Shown here: positions 9,060-18,279 of the stretch, one piece after another
Layout of the letters: each line of letters begins with the position of its first letter
Numbering within the stretch: the stretch's first letter is position 1
From: Proteobacteria bacterium ST_bin12
GTDB lineage: Bacteria > Pseudomonadota > Gammaproteobacteria > Burkholderiales > Methylophilaceae
NCBI GenBank assembly: GCA_002083635.1
Contig: MSXP01000003.1
Span: 62,001-126,000 of the forward strand
Reading direction: 5' to 3'
DNA length: 64,000 nucleotides
Program-made: the position numbers and the translations under genes
The notes under the pieces: model-generated
Seen by the model: only the letters and a program-made list of their open reading frames with translations
Told to the model about the DNA's origin: nothing
Database searches by the model: none

Positions 9060-9557
9060 TTATTTCAATACGCCTAATTGTTTAAACAATCCATAGGTGT
9101 CCATTACATCCCAATGCTCCGCTAATTTGCCATTTTCAATACGGAATATATCTACTGCTTGAATGCTGTAGGTTTGGTTAGTGGCTGGAATGCCTAACCA
9201 TTCTCCTTTGTGTGTGCCTGAATAAGTGCCATAAGCCCAAACCGTATCACCCTCAGATACTATTTTGTTAAGGGTGTAATTCCAATCGGGTACAGCATTA
9301 AACCAATCTGAGAAAAACGTTCTAAAACCTTTTGCACCTTGTGGCACCAACGGGTTGTGCTGAATGTAATCCTCTTGAATATATTTTTGCAAATTAGATA
9401 AATCTTTTCTGCCAAACACTTCTGCGCCAAAATCAGCGAGTCTTTGTTTGTTAAGTTGAGATTGATTGATAGTTGAATCTTGTGCCATGGTGTAGCCTCC
9501 TGTAGTAAGTAAAAGTGTAAAAATTAATAGGTTTAATGTTTTACTCAACTGTTTCAT
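9060..9557 (-). CDS. Exported SnoaL-like polyketide cyclase family protein
   Basis: The 165-aa protein has a signal peptide (MKQLSKTLNLLIFTLLLTTG, cleavage near TMAQD) followed by a SnoaL-like NTF2 fold: YIQEDYIQHNP, FFSDWFNAVPDW and GTHKGEWLGIPATN are typical of the ester-cyclase/SnoaL group. True polyketide cyclases are not exported and no polyketide genes are near, so the actual substrate is unknown. It is divergent from an HxlR regulator 131 bp away, which probably controls it. Confidence 0.8.
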   Translation of the reverse strand: MKQLSKTLNLLIFTLLLTTGGYTMAQDSTINQSQLNKQRLADFGAEVFGRKDLSNLQKYIQEDYIQHNPLVPQGAKGFRTFFSDWFNAVPDWNYTLNKIVSEGDTVWAYGTYSGTHKGEWLGIPATNQTYSIQAVDIFRIENGKLAEHWDVMDTYGLFKQLGVLK

Positions 9558-9620
9558 GTGTATTCCTAAATGTAAAAATTAAGTACTGTTTAAAACCAGT
9601 GTTGTGCATTGTAATTACTT

Positions 9621-9677
9621 AAGTTACTATTAGTAAGTAGGCACAAAAAAGTTATGTAATAACCTAAAAGTTACTAT
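9621..9677. promoter_or_regulatory. Repeated AAGTTACTAT sites in the SnoaL/HxlR divergent region
   Basis: The 10-mer AAGTTACTAT occurs at 9621-9630 and 9668-9677, 47 bp apart. The first copy is part of the odd palindrome TTACTATTAGTAA at 9624-9636. Such paired sites between a divergent HxlR gene and its neighbour are good candidates for HxlR operators. Only the sequence repeat is seen; binding is inferred. Confidence 0.5.
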
Positions 9678-9688
9678 AGGGATTGACG

Positions 9689-10084
9689 ATGGAAAGAATA
9701 GGTAAGATGGAAACTCAACAAAAGTCTATATGGAATGCATACGATGCCAATTGCCCAACACGATTGGTATTGAATAGAATCGCAGATAAGTGGACAGTAC
9801 TAGTGGTGAGTTTGTTAGAGCGGGGTACGAAACGCTTCAGCAACCTACAAAGAGAGATTGGTGGTGTTTCGCAAAAAATGCTGACGCAAACGCTGCGTGG
9901 GTTAGAGCGTGATGGTTTGGTAACGAGAACGATTTACCCAACAGTGCCGCCTAAAGTCGAATATGCGCTTACTCCGTTAGGACGCACCTTAGTCGGCTTG
10001 GTTGATGCTATCAGGGTGTGGTCAGAAAATAATATTGAGGAAGTGACAAAGGCACAGAAAGCTTATGATAATTCGCCTGACTAA
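9689..10084 (+). CDS. HxlR family transcriptional regulator
   Basis: From the ATG at 9689 the product is 131 aa with the HxlR winged helix: NCPTRLVLNRIADKWTVLVV, then RFSNLQREIGGVSQKMLTQT and the wing KVEYALTPLG. Cys at NCP is conserved in redox- or aldehyde-responsive HxlR proteins. A TTG 6 nt upstream and an ATG at 9707 are alternative starts; TATAGG precedes 9689. It is divergent from the SnoaL-like gene, likely its target. Confidence 0.88.
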   Translation: MERIGKMETQQKSIWNAYDANCPTRLVLNRIADKWTVLVVSLLERGTKRFSNLQREIGGVSQKMLTQTLRGLERDGLVTRTIYPTVPPKVEYALTPLGRTLVGLVDAIRVWSENNIEEVTKAQKAYDNSPD

Positions 10085-10093
10085 TTGTGCAAA

Positions 10094-10729
10094 CTACAAG
10101 TAATTTAACCAATCTTCCAAGCTAACAACTACTTGTTGGCAATGTTCTCTAACGTATTTACTCGGTTGTAATAAATCTGGCACCACCACTACTTTCAAAC
10201 CAGCGGCAATCGCAGCGCAGGCGCCAGTTTCACTATCTTCAAACACAATACATTCTGCCGCATCTAAACCCAATTTTTTAACGGCAAGCAGGTAAATATC
10301 TGGGCTGGGTTTGCCATGCGTGACTTCTTGGCCGCTGGTGATGTGGCTAAAAAAGTCTAGTACGCCAACTTGGCTTAAGCGATGCGTAATATGGTGTGTA
10401 GGTGAAGAGGATGCTACGCTGCAAATAATGCCGTTTATTTTGTAATGATTCAGCAAATCCAGCGCGCCAGCTTTTAGTGGGAAAGTATGGTTATGCTCTG
10501 CCAGCCGCGCGTCTAGGCCTTGCATCACGCGATTAAAATTTTCCTCACCACCCAACTGAGCAATCATTCGGTGCGTGGAATCTGGCCAAGCACGGCCAAT
10601 CAGTTCGGTATATTCCGCTTGAGTATATGTAATGCCAATCTCGGCAGCAGCGGCAATGCAGGCTTGCATGATAATGCGCTCGGAATCAATCAATAGCCCA
10701 TCCATATCAAATATCGCTGCTTTTATCAC
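10094..10729 (-). CDS. HAD-superfamily hydrolase, beta-phosphoglucomutase-like
   Basis: The 211-aa protein has HAD motif I DMDGLLIDSE at residues 8-17 (nucleophile Asp8, acid/base Asp10), motif II around SVASSS, and motif IV VFEDSETGACAA. The alpha-helical cap between motifs I and II puts it in the subfamily of beta-phosphoglucomutases and sugar-phosphate phosphatases. The substrate cannot be told from sequence. It is convergent with the HxlR gene, 9 nt apart, and divergent from xth. Confidence 0.88.
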   Translation of the reverse strand: MIKAAIFDMDGLLIDSERIIMQACIAAAAEIGITYTQAEYTELIGRAWPDSTHRMIAQLGGEENFNRVMQGLDARLAEHNHTFPLKAGALDLLNHYKINGIICSVASSSPTHHITHRLSQVGVLDFFSHITSGQEVTHGKPSPDIYLLAVKKLGLDAAECIVFEDSETGACAAIAAGLKVVVVPDLLQPSKYVREHCQQVVVSLEDWLNYL

Positions 10730-10858
10730 TTTGTTATATCCAAAAAAGGCCAGACTTTAACATACAGCACCGCTTGCTTTTAAAATACTTAACACTAAAA
10801 TTCAGCCGAATTTTTGCGCGTGTTAGAATAAAAATAATACTTAATGCGAGATTAATTT

Positions 10859-11623
10859 GTGAAATTAGCGACATGGAATGTCAATTCGTTGAATGTGCGT
10901 TTGCCACACGTGTTGGATTGGCTGCGCGATAACCCTGTGGATGCTTTGTGTATTCAAGAAACCAAGCAGGAAGATAGTAAGTTCCCCCATGCTGAGCTAG
11001 CCGCCGCTGGCTATCAATCGGTACATGCGGGGCAAAAAACCTACAATGGCGTGGCAATTTTGAGCCGTCATGAGATGGCAGTTGTTGAGCGGGGCATCTT
11101 TAATTTTGAGGATGAGCAGCAGCGCGTGATTAGCGCGACAATCAATGGTATTCGCGTTGTATGTGTGTACATCGTGAACGGCCAAGCGGTAGATTCTGAC
11201 AAGTATATGTATAAAATGCGCTGGCTAAATGCATTAACCATTTGGCTTGCCGATGAGTTAAAAAAGTACCCCAATTTGGTGCTGCTAGGCGATTACAATA
11301 TTGCGCCAGAAGACCGTGATTGCCACGACCCTGCGGCTTGGGTTGGGCAGATTTTAGTTAGCCCACGCGAGCGCGAAGCGTTTCAGCGATTAACCAAGCT
11401 TGGCTTGCACGATAGCTTTAGGTTGTTTGAACAAGCTGAAAAAAGCTTTACTTGGTGGGACTATCGCATGATGGGTTTTAGGCGCAATTTTGGTATGCGC
11501 ATCGACCATATTTTGGTAAGCGATAATCTGAAAGAAAAGTGTGAAAGCTGTGTGATAGACAAAGCGCCACGCAAGCTAGAACGGCCGTCTGATCACACGC
11601 CAGTGGTTTTAACGCTGACTTAA
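10859..11623 (+). CDS. xth: Exodeoxyribonuclease III
   Basis: The 254-aa protein is an AP endonuclease/3'-5' exonuclease of base excision repair. It begins with the conserved MKLATWNVNSLNVRLPHV and contains CIQETKQED (metal-binding Glu), GDYNIAPEDRD and the C-terminal SFTWWDYR and RIDHILVS motifs; the SDHTPV end holds the catalytic His. The start is GTG at 10859. It is convergent with ntrX, only 7 nt apart. Confidence 0.95.
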   Translation: MKLATWNVNSLNVRLPHVLDWLRDNPVDALCIQETKQEDSKFPHAELAAAGYQSVHAGQKTYNGVAILSRHEMAVVERGIFNFEDEQQRVISATINGIRVVCVYIVNGQAVDSDKYMYKMRWLNALTIWLADELKKYPNLVLLGDYNIAPEDRDCHDPAAWVGQILVSPREREAFQRLTKLGLHDSFRLFEQAEKSFTWWDYRMMGFRRNFGMRIDHILVSDNLKEKCESCVIDKAPRKLERPSDHTPVVLTLT

Positions 11624-11630
11624 CAGTTTA

Positions 11631-12896
11631 TTAGCCTTTAATTTTAATGCCCAGCTGCTTGAGCTTGCGATACAAATGCGTGCGCTCTAAGCCAGAAATT
11701 TCGGCTAATTTGCTCATATTGTTGTTAATTAGCTTCATATGATGCTGAAAGTAAAATCGCTCAAAATCATCACGCGCTTCGCGCAAAGGCTGTACCAACT
11801 CCACAGGCAATTGAGCGACAGAAGACGGATTAATTTCACTGCTAGTAAACTGTTCCAAAACCCTATTCACATCATTTAAGGTAATTTTGTCGGTTAAGCT
11901 GCTTAACATGGCGTTTTGCACAACGGCTTCTAATTCGGCTAAATCACCTGGCCAATCGGCATTTCTGAGTGCATTTAAGGCGGCGACATCAAAGCTTTTA
12001 TAGTCTGCACCCGATGTTTCCACCAGCAAACTTGCCATTGCAGTCGCTAAATCTGGAATATCTTCTTTGTGGTCGTTAAGGGCAGGTACCTTTAAGGTGC
12101 TTTGAGATAAGCTTTGCAATAAATAGTAATCAAATTGCGGATTTTCGGCCAATTGAGGCAAACTAAATGCACTTGCGCAAACCACTCGTGCCTGATATTT
12201 ATCGGCTTTATTTAATAATAACTGCAGGCCTTTTTGTTCCGTTTTTTGTAGCGAGGCAACTTCTTCTATAAACACCACACCTTCGCGCGCTTGCTCTAGT
12301 ATTTCCAGCGGCGCATTTGCCAGTTTTTCATACTCATTTAAACCCACCCAAGGCGTGCCGGCTAAGTGCAAAAAGCGGGCGCACAACTCAACACTGCCGC
12401 CTCTCTTGCCAATCAGCAACAAGGCATTTTTTGTGCGAGAGATTTGCTCTAAACGTTGTTTTAGCTCACTAATCACCAAGCTTTTTCCAAAGCTGGCTAA
12501 ATTCATCTCTGTTTTAGGATGATTTTCTGCATGTTTTAATGCGGCAGCTACTGTTTTAAGTAGCTTTTGCAATGCAATTGGTTTTTCTAAAAAATCAAAG
12601 GCGCCAATGCGCGTGGCTTCTACTGCGGTATCAATGGTGCCGTGGCCAGACATCATCACCACTGGCATAGTCAGTAAGCCAGCATTGCCCCATTCTTTAA
12701 GCAGGCTGATGCCATCGCAATCAGGCATCCAAATATCCAGTAATACTAAATCCGGCCGTTGTTTTAGGCGTGCATCTCTGGCTGCTTGGGCATTTTCTGC
12801 CAGTGTAATGTGGTGGCCTTCATCTTCCAGAATATCCCTTAATAGCTCGCGAATGCCAATTTCGTCATCCACCACTAAAATATTTCTTGATGCCAT
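11631..12896 (-). CDS. ntrX: NtrX-like response regulator with degenerate AAA+ domain
   Basis: The 421-aa protein has an N-terminal receiver domain (LVVDDEIGIREL, phospho-Asp in LVLLDIWMPDCDG, Lys in FLEKPI), a central region shaped like a sigma-54 activator domain and a C-terminal Fis-type HTH (LAEISGLERTHLYRKLKQLG). The centre is eroded: where Walker A (GESGTGKE) is expected it reads LLIGKRGGSVELC, Walker B is VVFIEEV, and no GAFTGA loop is present. It therefore should not hydrolyse ATP or remodel sigma-54 holoenzyme, and more likely acts as a plain DNA-binding regulator. Gene order with ntrY upstream (2-nt gap) identifies its kinase partner. Confidence 0.9.
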   Translation of the reverse strand: MASRNILVVDDEIGIRELLRDILEDEGHHITLAENAQAARDARLKQRPDLVLLDIWMPDCDGISLLKEWGNAGLLTMPVVMMSGHGTIDTAVEATRIGAFDFLEKPIALQKLLKTVAAALKHAENHPKTEMNLASFGKSLVISELKQRLEQISRTKNALLLIGKRGGSVELCARFLHLAGTPWVGLNEYEKLANAPLEILEQAREGVVFIEEVASLQKTEQKGLQLLLNKADKYQARVVCASAFSLPQLAENPQFDYYLLQSLSQSTLKVPALNDHKEDIPDLATAMASLLVETSGADYKSFDVAALNALRNADWPGDLAELEAVVQNAMLSSLTDKITLNDVNRVLEQFTSSEINPSSVAQLPVELVQPLREARDDFERFYFQHHMKLINNNMSKLAEISGLERTHLYRKLKQLGIKIKG

Positions 12897-12898
12897 GC

Positions 12899-15190
12899 TT
12901 ATGCTTTCCTTACCGTTTTTATATGATTACCGTCGTTCATTTTTTGTGAAATGATGGAGTTGCTATTGGATGCTGCCAAATGTTCGAGATCAATAGGCAA
13001 TAAAATAGTAATACTTGCACCGCCATCTACATTATTTTCAATTTTAATTTGGCCTGCATGCTCATCCACCATTTTTTTAACAATCGCCAAACCTAAGCCT
13101 GTACCATGCACTTTGGTGGTGACATAAGGCTCATAAGCATGAGAAATAATGCCAGCAGGAAAGCCTTGCCCATTGTCTTTTACCATGAGTTTAATAGTCG
13201 ATTCATTAAAGCTGGTGTGCACTAAAATTTCTGGCGTTTTAGCAGTTGGCGCACCGTCGACTGGCATTAACGCATCTTGTGCATTTTGCATTAAGTTGTG
13301 TAATACCTGCCTTAACATGGTTGCGTCGCCCAAAATATCTGGCATATTGGGCATTAGCTCATAGCGAATATGTATGCTATTGCTATCTGCTTGACTCAAT
13401 GCGTGCGGTATTTCAGGGTTAAGCATTTCATCGCGACCATTTTCATAAAGTGCAGATACGTCTCGGATTAGCTGATTGATATTGAGACGAGTTAAATGTG
13501 CGGATGGCGCACGCGCATATTCACTAAACTCGTTTACCATGGTTTTCATGGCACTCACTTGATTAACAATTGTATCAGTGGCGCGCTGCAGCATGTTGGC
13601 ATCGGTGGTATTTAATTTGGTACTTAATTTATGCTGTAAGCGTTCTGCAGATAATTGAATCGGCGTCAGCGGGTTTTTAATTTCATGTGCAAGTCTGCGT
13701 GCAACTTCGCCCCAAGCTGCGTCACGTTGAGCTTGTACCATGGTAGTTACATCGTCAAACACCACCACAAAGCCGTTATCGCCAGTGTCACTAGGTAGGC
13801 GTGTGGCTTTTACCAGTAATAATTGCCTGCCTTGCGGGTTCACAATTTCAATTTGGCGAGAGAGCTCTGTTTTGGCTAAGTTTTCTGTTTTGGTGAGCTC
13901 AAAATGGGCTTTTACAGTGCTAATAAATTCGGCTAAAAAAGTGTGATTATCACTAATTTTAGTGAACTGCTGGTTTTCAAATTGGGCTAAATTTAAACCC
14001 AAAATTGTGCTCGCTGTTAGGTTATAAGTACGCAACTCGCCTTTTTCGTTAATTGCTAATACGCCAGATGATAAATGCGCCAAAATGGTTTCTAAGTAGC
14101 TGCGCGCGGCTTCAACTCTGGCACGACTCCTCTCAGTCGCTTTTGTCGCATCGTTTAATTGGCGTGTCATGCTGTTAAACGATTTAACCAAAATGCCTAG
14201 CTCATCTTTACCGTGCTCTGGCAGCATAGAGCTGTAATCGCCACTAGCAATGGCACGCGTGCCCTCTGCCAACACAGTTAATGGCTGAGTAATGCGGCGG
14301 CTTAACAAAAACGCAATCGCCAGCGCAGACAGCATGGCTAACATTAAAACCAAGGTGAGTGTTAATGCAAATACATCTTTAAGCGCATTGCGGCTGTAAG
14401 ATAACTCCTGATAATCGCGATAAACGTCTTGCACCGCCTCCGCCGTATTAGAAAGGGATTTTGGTACAGGCTGCAATAATTGCAAAATACGCACTTCACC
14501 TGCCAACTCTTGCGAATTAACGGGTGCTAACACGCGCAAATAAAGGCCTTTGTTTGGTATTGGCTCAATTTTGCCATAAATACGGCTTTGTGCTTGGCGC
14601 AATTGCGGAATGCTGGGTAATTCGGGCAAAAAGCTGCTGGCGTCACTACTTGAAACCGAAATAATCCGTCCTTGTGGTGTTAACAAAACCGCATCTTGTA
14701 TGCCTGATTTTTCACGTAAATCGTTGAGCAAAGTATAGTGACTGCGTGATGGTAAAAAAGCCAAACTAGTCGCCATATTTTCGGCTTTTTCTTCTACGTC
14801 TTGCAACATAATATCTAGGGCGCGCTGACCTAAACTTAAGCCGCCATCCAATGCGGATTCTACTTTCACGTTAAACCAAGATTCGATTGAGCGGGTTAAA
14901 AAATTCACACTCACTAAATAAACAATTAGCCCCGGAATAATCGCCATTAAGGCAAATGTGCCTAATAAACGCAAGGTTAAGCGGCTGCCCACCACGCCTG
15001 TTTTGATTTTTTTATACAAATGCCACAGTTGAATAGCAATCAGTACCAGTAAAACACCAGCCAAGCCAATGTTTAGGTACAGCAGAATTTTATAATAATC
15101 AGTTGAAGTGGCCGTGTTAGCGCTAGCCAGTGAAAGTAAGTACAGCAGTACTAGTCCTAACGCTACACTTACAAAAACAATATATCTCAT
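12899..15190 (-). CDS. ntrY: NtrY-like sensor histidine kinase
   Basis: The 763-aa membrane kinase has two or three N-terminal membrane helices (YIVFVSVALGLVLLYLL and following), a periplasmic sensor segment, a further helix, a HAMP domain (SRRITQPLTVLAEGTRAI), a PAS domain, the H-box ARRLAHEIKNPLTPIQLSAE with the phospho-His, the N-box NLMQNAQDAL and the G-box GTGLGLAIVKK. It pairs with ntrX just downstream. The rsmB-DUF4390-ntrY-ntrX order is conserved in betaproteobacteria. Family members have been linked to nitrogen and redox control; the signal here is unknown. Confidence 0.93.
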   Translation of the reverse strand: MRYIVFVSVALGLVLLYLLSLASANTATSTDYYKILLYLNIGLAGVLLVLIAIQLWHLYKKIKTGVVGSRLTLRLLGTFALMAIIPGLIVYLVSVNFLTRSIESWFNVKVESALDGGLSLGQRALDIMLQDVEEKAENMATSLAFLPSRSHYTLLNDLREKSGIQDAVLLTPQGRIISVSSSDASSFLPELPSIPQLRQAQSRIYGKIEPIPNKGLYLRVLAPVNSQELAGEVRILQLLQPVPKSLSNTAEAVQDVYRDYQELSYSRNALKDVFALTLTLVLMLAMLSALAIAFLLSRRITQPLTVLAEGTRAIASGDYSSMLPEHGKDELGILVKSFNSMTRQLNDATKATERSRARVEAARSYLETILAHLSSGVLAINEKGELRTYNLTASTILGLNLAQFENQQFTKISDNHTFLAEFISTVKAHFELTKTENLAKTELSRQIEIVNPQGRQLLLVKATRLPSDTGDNGFVVVFDDVTTMVQAQRDAAWGEVARRLAHEIKNPLTPIQLSAERLQHKLSTKLNTTDANMLQRATDTIVNQVSAMKTMVNEFSEYARAPSAHLTRLNINQLIRDVSALYENGRDEMLNPEIPHALSQADSNSIHIRYELMPNMPDILGDATMLRQVLHNLMQNAQDALMPVDGAPTAKTPEILVHTSFNESTIKLMVKDNGQGFPAGIISHAYEPYVTTKVHGTGLGLAIVKKMVDEHAGQIKIENNVDGGASITILLPIDLEHLAASNSNSIISQKMNDGNHIKTVRKA

Positions 15191-15207
15191 CAGCTATTGG
15201 GCGAAAC

Positions 15208-15903
15208 TCATTTGAGTTCTTTGCCGCCAGATTCTTTATTCTGGGGTTCTTTATTAATCGTTTCTTTATTTGGCATTTCTTTATTCAACATCTCTTTGTT
15301 TAAAGGCTCTTTAAGCCATAAATCTTTGAGTGCCCACTCAAATTTTTGAGAAGTTAAGTTCCATTTTTCAGAAGAAAGCGCGTCTACCTGAATGGCTTTA
15401 GGTAGTTTAGTTTTGTCTAGCCGTACCAATAAAGCCGCATTATAGGTTTCATTTTTTTCAACTAGCGATTTTTCTAATACTTTCCAATCGTTAATTTGCA
15501 TTAACTCTTGCGCCGCCTCGCCCAATGATTCAAACGTTTTTTGGTGTGCACCGCGATTGACTAGATATTGGCGACTAAGTGCATGATAGCTCAGCATTAC
15601 ACTGCGCGTTGCCGTCACGATTTCGTCATCAAACCAGTATTTTTGTGGCCTAACCACTTGAAACTCAATTAAAAAATGCAGCGGCACACCTTTATTGACG
15701 GCCGCTTCTATTGTGTCATCAAAAACGACGTCAACTTCGGCAGAAAGTGCGTAAAAATCTTCTAGTGGATGCAGTTCAGCTTGCTCAATGTCAATGCTAC
15801 TGCCTGCGGCAAACGCAACCGAACATATGCTCATCAGCGAAACGCAGGCGCCCAAACGGATACCGTTACGCAGTTTTTTGCAATAATGCGTAAAAAAGAC
15901 CAT
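15208..15903 (-). CDS. DUF4390 exported protein with repetitive C-terminal tail
   Basis: Using ATG 15903 gives 231 aa with a clear Sec signal (KLRNGIRLGACVSLMSICSV, cleavage near AFA); an upstream ATG at 15963 would add 20 residues lacking signal character and deepen the overlap with rsmB. The body (IDIEQAELHPLEDFYALSAE, QKYWFDDEIVTATRSV) is DUF4390, always found beside ntrY in betaproteobacteria; function unknown, probably accessory to NtrY sensing. The last 30 residues are a run of short NKE-containing repeats not typical of the family. It overlaps the end of rsmB by 38 nt and ends 17 nt before ntrY. Confidence 0.85.
   Translation of the reverse strand: MVFFTHYCKKLRNGIRLGACVSLMSICSVAFAAGSSIDIEQAELHPLEDFYALSAEVDVVFDDTIEAAVNKGVPLHFLIEFQVVRPQKYWFDDEIVTATRSVMLSYHALSRQYLVNRGAHQKTFESLGEAAQELMQINDWKVLEKSLVEKNETYNAALLVRLDKTKLPKAIQVDALSSEKWNLTSQKFEWALKDLWLKEPLNKEMLNKEMPNKETINKEPQNKESGGKELK
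15220..15312 (-). repeat. Tandem 15-nt degenerate repeat coding NKE units
   Basis: The + strand reads TTCTTTATT or close variants about every 15 nt from 15233 to 15303, encoding on the minus strand successive five-residue units of the form x-N-K-E-x (LNKEM, PNKET, INKEP, QNKES). This is slippage-prone sequence at the very C-terminus of the DUF4390 gene and is likely to vary in copy number among strains. Confidence 0.8.
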
Positions 15904-17164
15904 CGTGCCGACTGTTGGGTATAAGCTGACCATGCTCAGATTGAATATTTTGATGGTTTTCATTGGTTAAAGTTAACGGTAATTGAGTCGCATCAGGGTT
16001 TTTAAGTAAAAAAGCATCTATTTGTTGTTGATTTTCTTCATTAAAAATCGAACAAGTGACATAAAGTAATTTACCGCCTTTTGCCAATAATTGCCACAAA
16101 TTAGCCAAAATTAGCGCTTGTTGTTGCGTAAATGTCAAAATATCACGCTCTCGCCGCAACCACTTAATATCCACATGCCGCCGCACAATACCCGATGCGG
16201 TGCATGGTACGTCCGCCAAAATACGCTCAAAAGGCTGATTGCTCTGCCATGTTGCCGCATCACCAAGCTGTAAATCAGCGCTGAGGCTCAGGCGGTTTAA
16301 GTTGCTTTCCACGCGATCTAAACGGCTGGCATCGTTATCCAGCGCGGTTAGTTTTACATCACTTAACTCTAAAATATGCCCAGTTTTCCCGCCCGGTGCG
16401 CAACATGCATCTAATACATTTAAGTCATTATGCACATCCAACAAGCCTGCTGCTAATTGCGCGCCATAATCTTGTACAGAAACTACGCCATCCAAAAATC
16501 CTGGTATTTTATCTACAGAAATTGGCTGCTCTAAAATCACCGCATATTCACCCACTTGCGTCGCCACAATATCTTGGCGTGCCAGTAATTGCACATATTC
16601 CTTGGCACTGGTTTTTTGCACATTCACACGCAAAGTCATGGGCGGATGCGCATTGCCAGTAGCTAAAATACTTTTCCAAGATGCTGGATATTGCTGTTTG
16701 AGCTTATTAATCCACCATTGCGGATAAGAATAAAGTGCGACTTCGTTGCTTTCTGTATCGGTTTGAATGGCCTTACTTAACACTATTTTTTGACGTAAAA
16801 AATTGCGTAAAACACCATTTACTAAGCCCTTTGCCCATCGCGGTTTGGCATAGCTCGCCGCCTCAACCGCCTGATTCACCACTGTAAAATCATCTGCTTT
16901 ATCATGCAGTAACTGATAGATTGCCACCAACAAAAGCGCAGTGATATGTTCATTACTTAAAGGCTTTTCCAGCAACTTAACCAAGTAAGCGTTCACTTCG
17001 CCATAAAAACGCAAAGTGCCATAACTTAAATCTGCCGCTGCGCCACGTTGTTGCGGCGTGGCATTCGGGTAAGACTTAAGCGCATCGGGCAAAGCTAAAG
17101 TCAGGTTGCGACCTGATAACACTTGAGAAACTGCGATGGCAGCGATTTGTTGGGAAATATACAA
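15866..17164 (-). CDS. rsmB: 16S rRNA (cytosine-967-C5)-methyltransferase
   Basis: The 432-aa protein has an N-terminal NusB-like RNA-binding domain (about residues 1-140) and a C-terminal SAM methyltransferase domain with LDACCAPGGKTGHILEL, the motif IV cysteine in ADVPCTASGIVRRH and the catalytic cysteine in LLYVTCSIFNEEN. This is the architecture of RsmB (Sun/Fmu). It leads the minus-strand series rsmB-DUF4390-ntrY-ntrX. Fmt and Def, commonly adjacent to rsmB, are about 2.4 kb away here, separated by three genes. Confidence 0.95.
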   Translation of the reverse strand: MYISQQIAAIAVSQVLSGRNLTLALPDALKSYPNATPQQRGAAADLSYGTLRFYGEVNAYLVKLLEKPLSNEHITALLLVAIYQLLHDKADDFTVVNQAVEAASYAKPRWAKGLVNGVLRNFLRQKIVLSKAIQTDTESNEVALYSYPQWWINKLKQQYPASWKSILATGNAHPPMTLRVNVQKTSAKEYVQLLARQDIVATQVGEYAVILEQPISVDKIPGFLDGVVSVQDYGAQLAAGLLDVHNDLNVLDACCAPGGKTGHILELSDVKLTALDNDASRLDRVESNLNRLSLSADLQLGDAATWQSNQPFERILADVPCTASGIVRRHVDIKWLRRERDILTFTQQQALILANLWQLLAKGGKLLYVTCSIFNEENQQQIDAFLLKNPDATQLPLTLTNENHQNIQSEHGQLIPNSRHDGLFYALLQKTA

Positions 17165-17339
17165 GGCAAGCCTTTAATTTAAGATGTACGGATTTTACTT
17201 GATAAGCGCTCATCGTGCTTTGCACAAATACAACATTAGGCTTTGTAAAGTGAATTAACCAGCCAATAAGCTTAGTTTGTCATCAACTTTACACATGCAT
17301 ACTTAATCATAAGCATTGTTTGTATAGGTTAATTTTGTA

Positions 17340-18212
17340 ATGAAAGGCCATATGAAAACCTTTAAAGACTTATTGCCTTGGCTGCATTACCCCGTTGTCA
17401 TGTCATTTGGATTGGCGTTATTTGCAGTTCTGCAATTTTACGGCGTTTCGCCCAGAACCAACGCTTACATATCTATACTCAGCACCGCTTTTATTATTAT
17501 GCTGCTAGAGTTTAAATTTCCATACAGAAGCGATTGGTATTCCAGCCTGCACGAAGTGAAAACCGATTTAATGTTTATCGGCTTGGTGCAATTGGCTTTA
17601 CCGCCTTTAATCAGTTTTACAGTGGCTTATTGGCTGGTAGGGCACGCACCAGAAATGAAAATGCATGATTATTGGCCGCATCATTGGTCAATCTGGAGCC
17701 AAGCAATATTAATGATTGTTGTTGTCGATTTTTTACTCTATTGGCTGCACAGAGCAGCGCATAACAATCGTTTTTTATGGCGGCTACATTCCGTGCATCA
17801 CTCGGTTGAGCAGCTGTATTGGCTCAACACATCTCGCTTTCATCCATTAGAAAAAGTATTACAAATGCTGTGCGATAGCATTCCATTTATATTGCTGGGC
17901 GTAAGCGAGAGCGTGTTGGCGCTTTATTATATTGCCTATGCCACCAATGGATTTTTTCAGCATTCCAATATTCATTTACGCTTTGGCTGGCTTAATTACA
18001 TTTTAGGCACTGCCGAATTGCATCGCTGGCATCACGCGCGCAATCCAGAAGAATCGAATCACAATTATGGCAACAACATTATTATTTGGGATGTGATTTT
18101 TGGCAGCTGGTACTTACCTAAAAACCGCCATATTAAAGAAATCGGACTTAATGAAAAAAATTATCCCAAAACTTTTATGGGGCAGATTTTGGCGCCGTTT
18201 GATATGCGCTAA
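17340..18212 (+). CDS. Sterol desaturase/fatty acid hydroxylase superfamily membrane protein
   Basis: The 290-aa protein has about four membrane helices and the three histidine clusters of the superfamily: HRAAHN, HSVHHSVE and HRWHHARN. These bind a di-iron centre that hydroxylates or desaturates lipids. Bacterial members act on varied lipids (fatty acids, hopanoids, carotenoids); the substrate is not evident. An internal ATG 12 nt downstream (17352) is an alternative start. It is transcribed alone, divergent from rsmB. Confidence 0.88.
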   Translation: MKGHMKTFKDLLPWLHYPVVMSFGLALFAVLQFYGVSPRTNAYISILSTAFIIMLLEFKFPYRSDWYSSLHEVKTDLMFIGLVQLALPPLISFTVAYWLVGHAPEMKMHDYWPHHWSIWSQAILMIVVVDFLLYWLHRAAHNNRFLWRLHSVHHSVEQLYWLNTSRFHPLEKVLQMLCDSIPFILLGVSESVLALYYIAYATNGFFQHSNIHLRFGWLNYILGTAELHRWHHARNPEESNHNYGNNIIIWDVIFGSWYLPKNRHIKEIGLNEKNYPKTFMGQILAPFDMR

Positions 18213-18279
18213 TTTTTTCAAAATTAACTAAAGAATCGTGTTGTAATAAAAGTAAGTTTTTACTTTATATTTATTGCTT

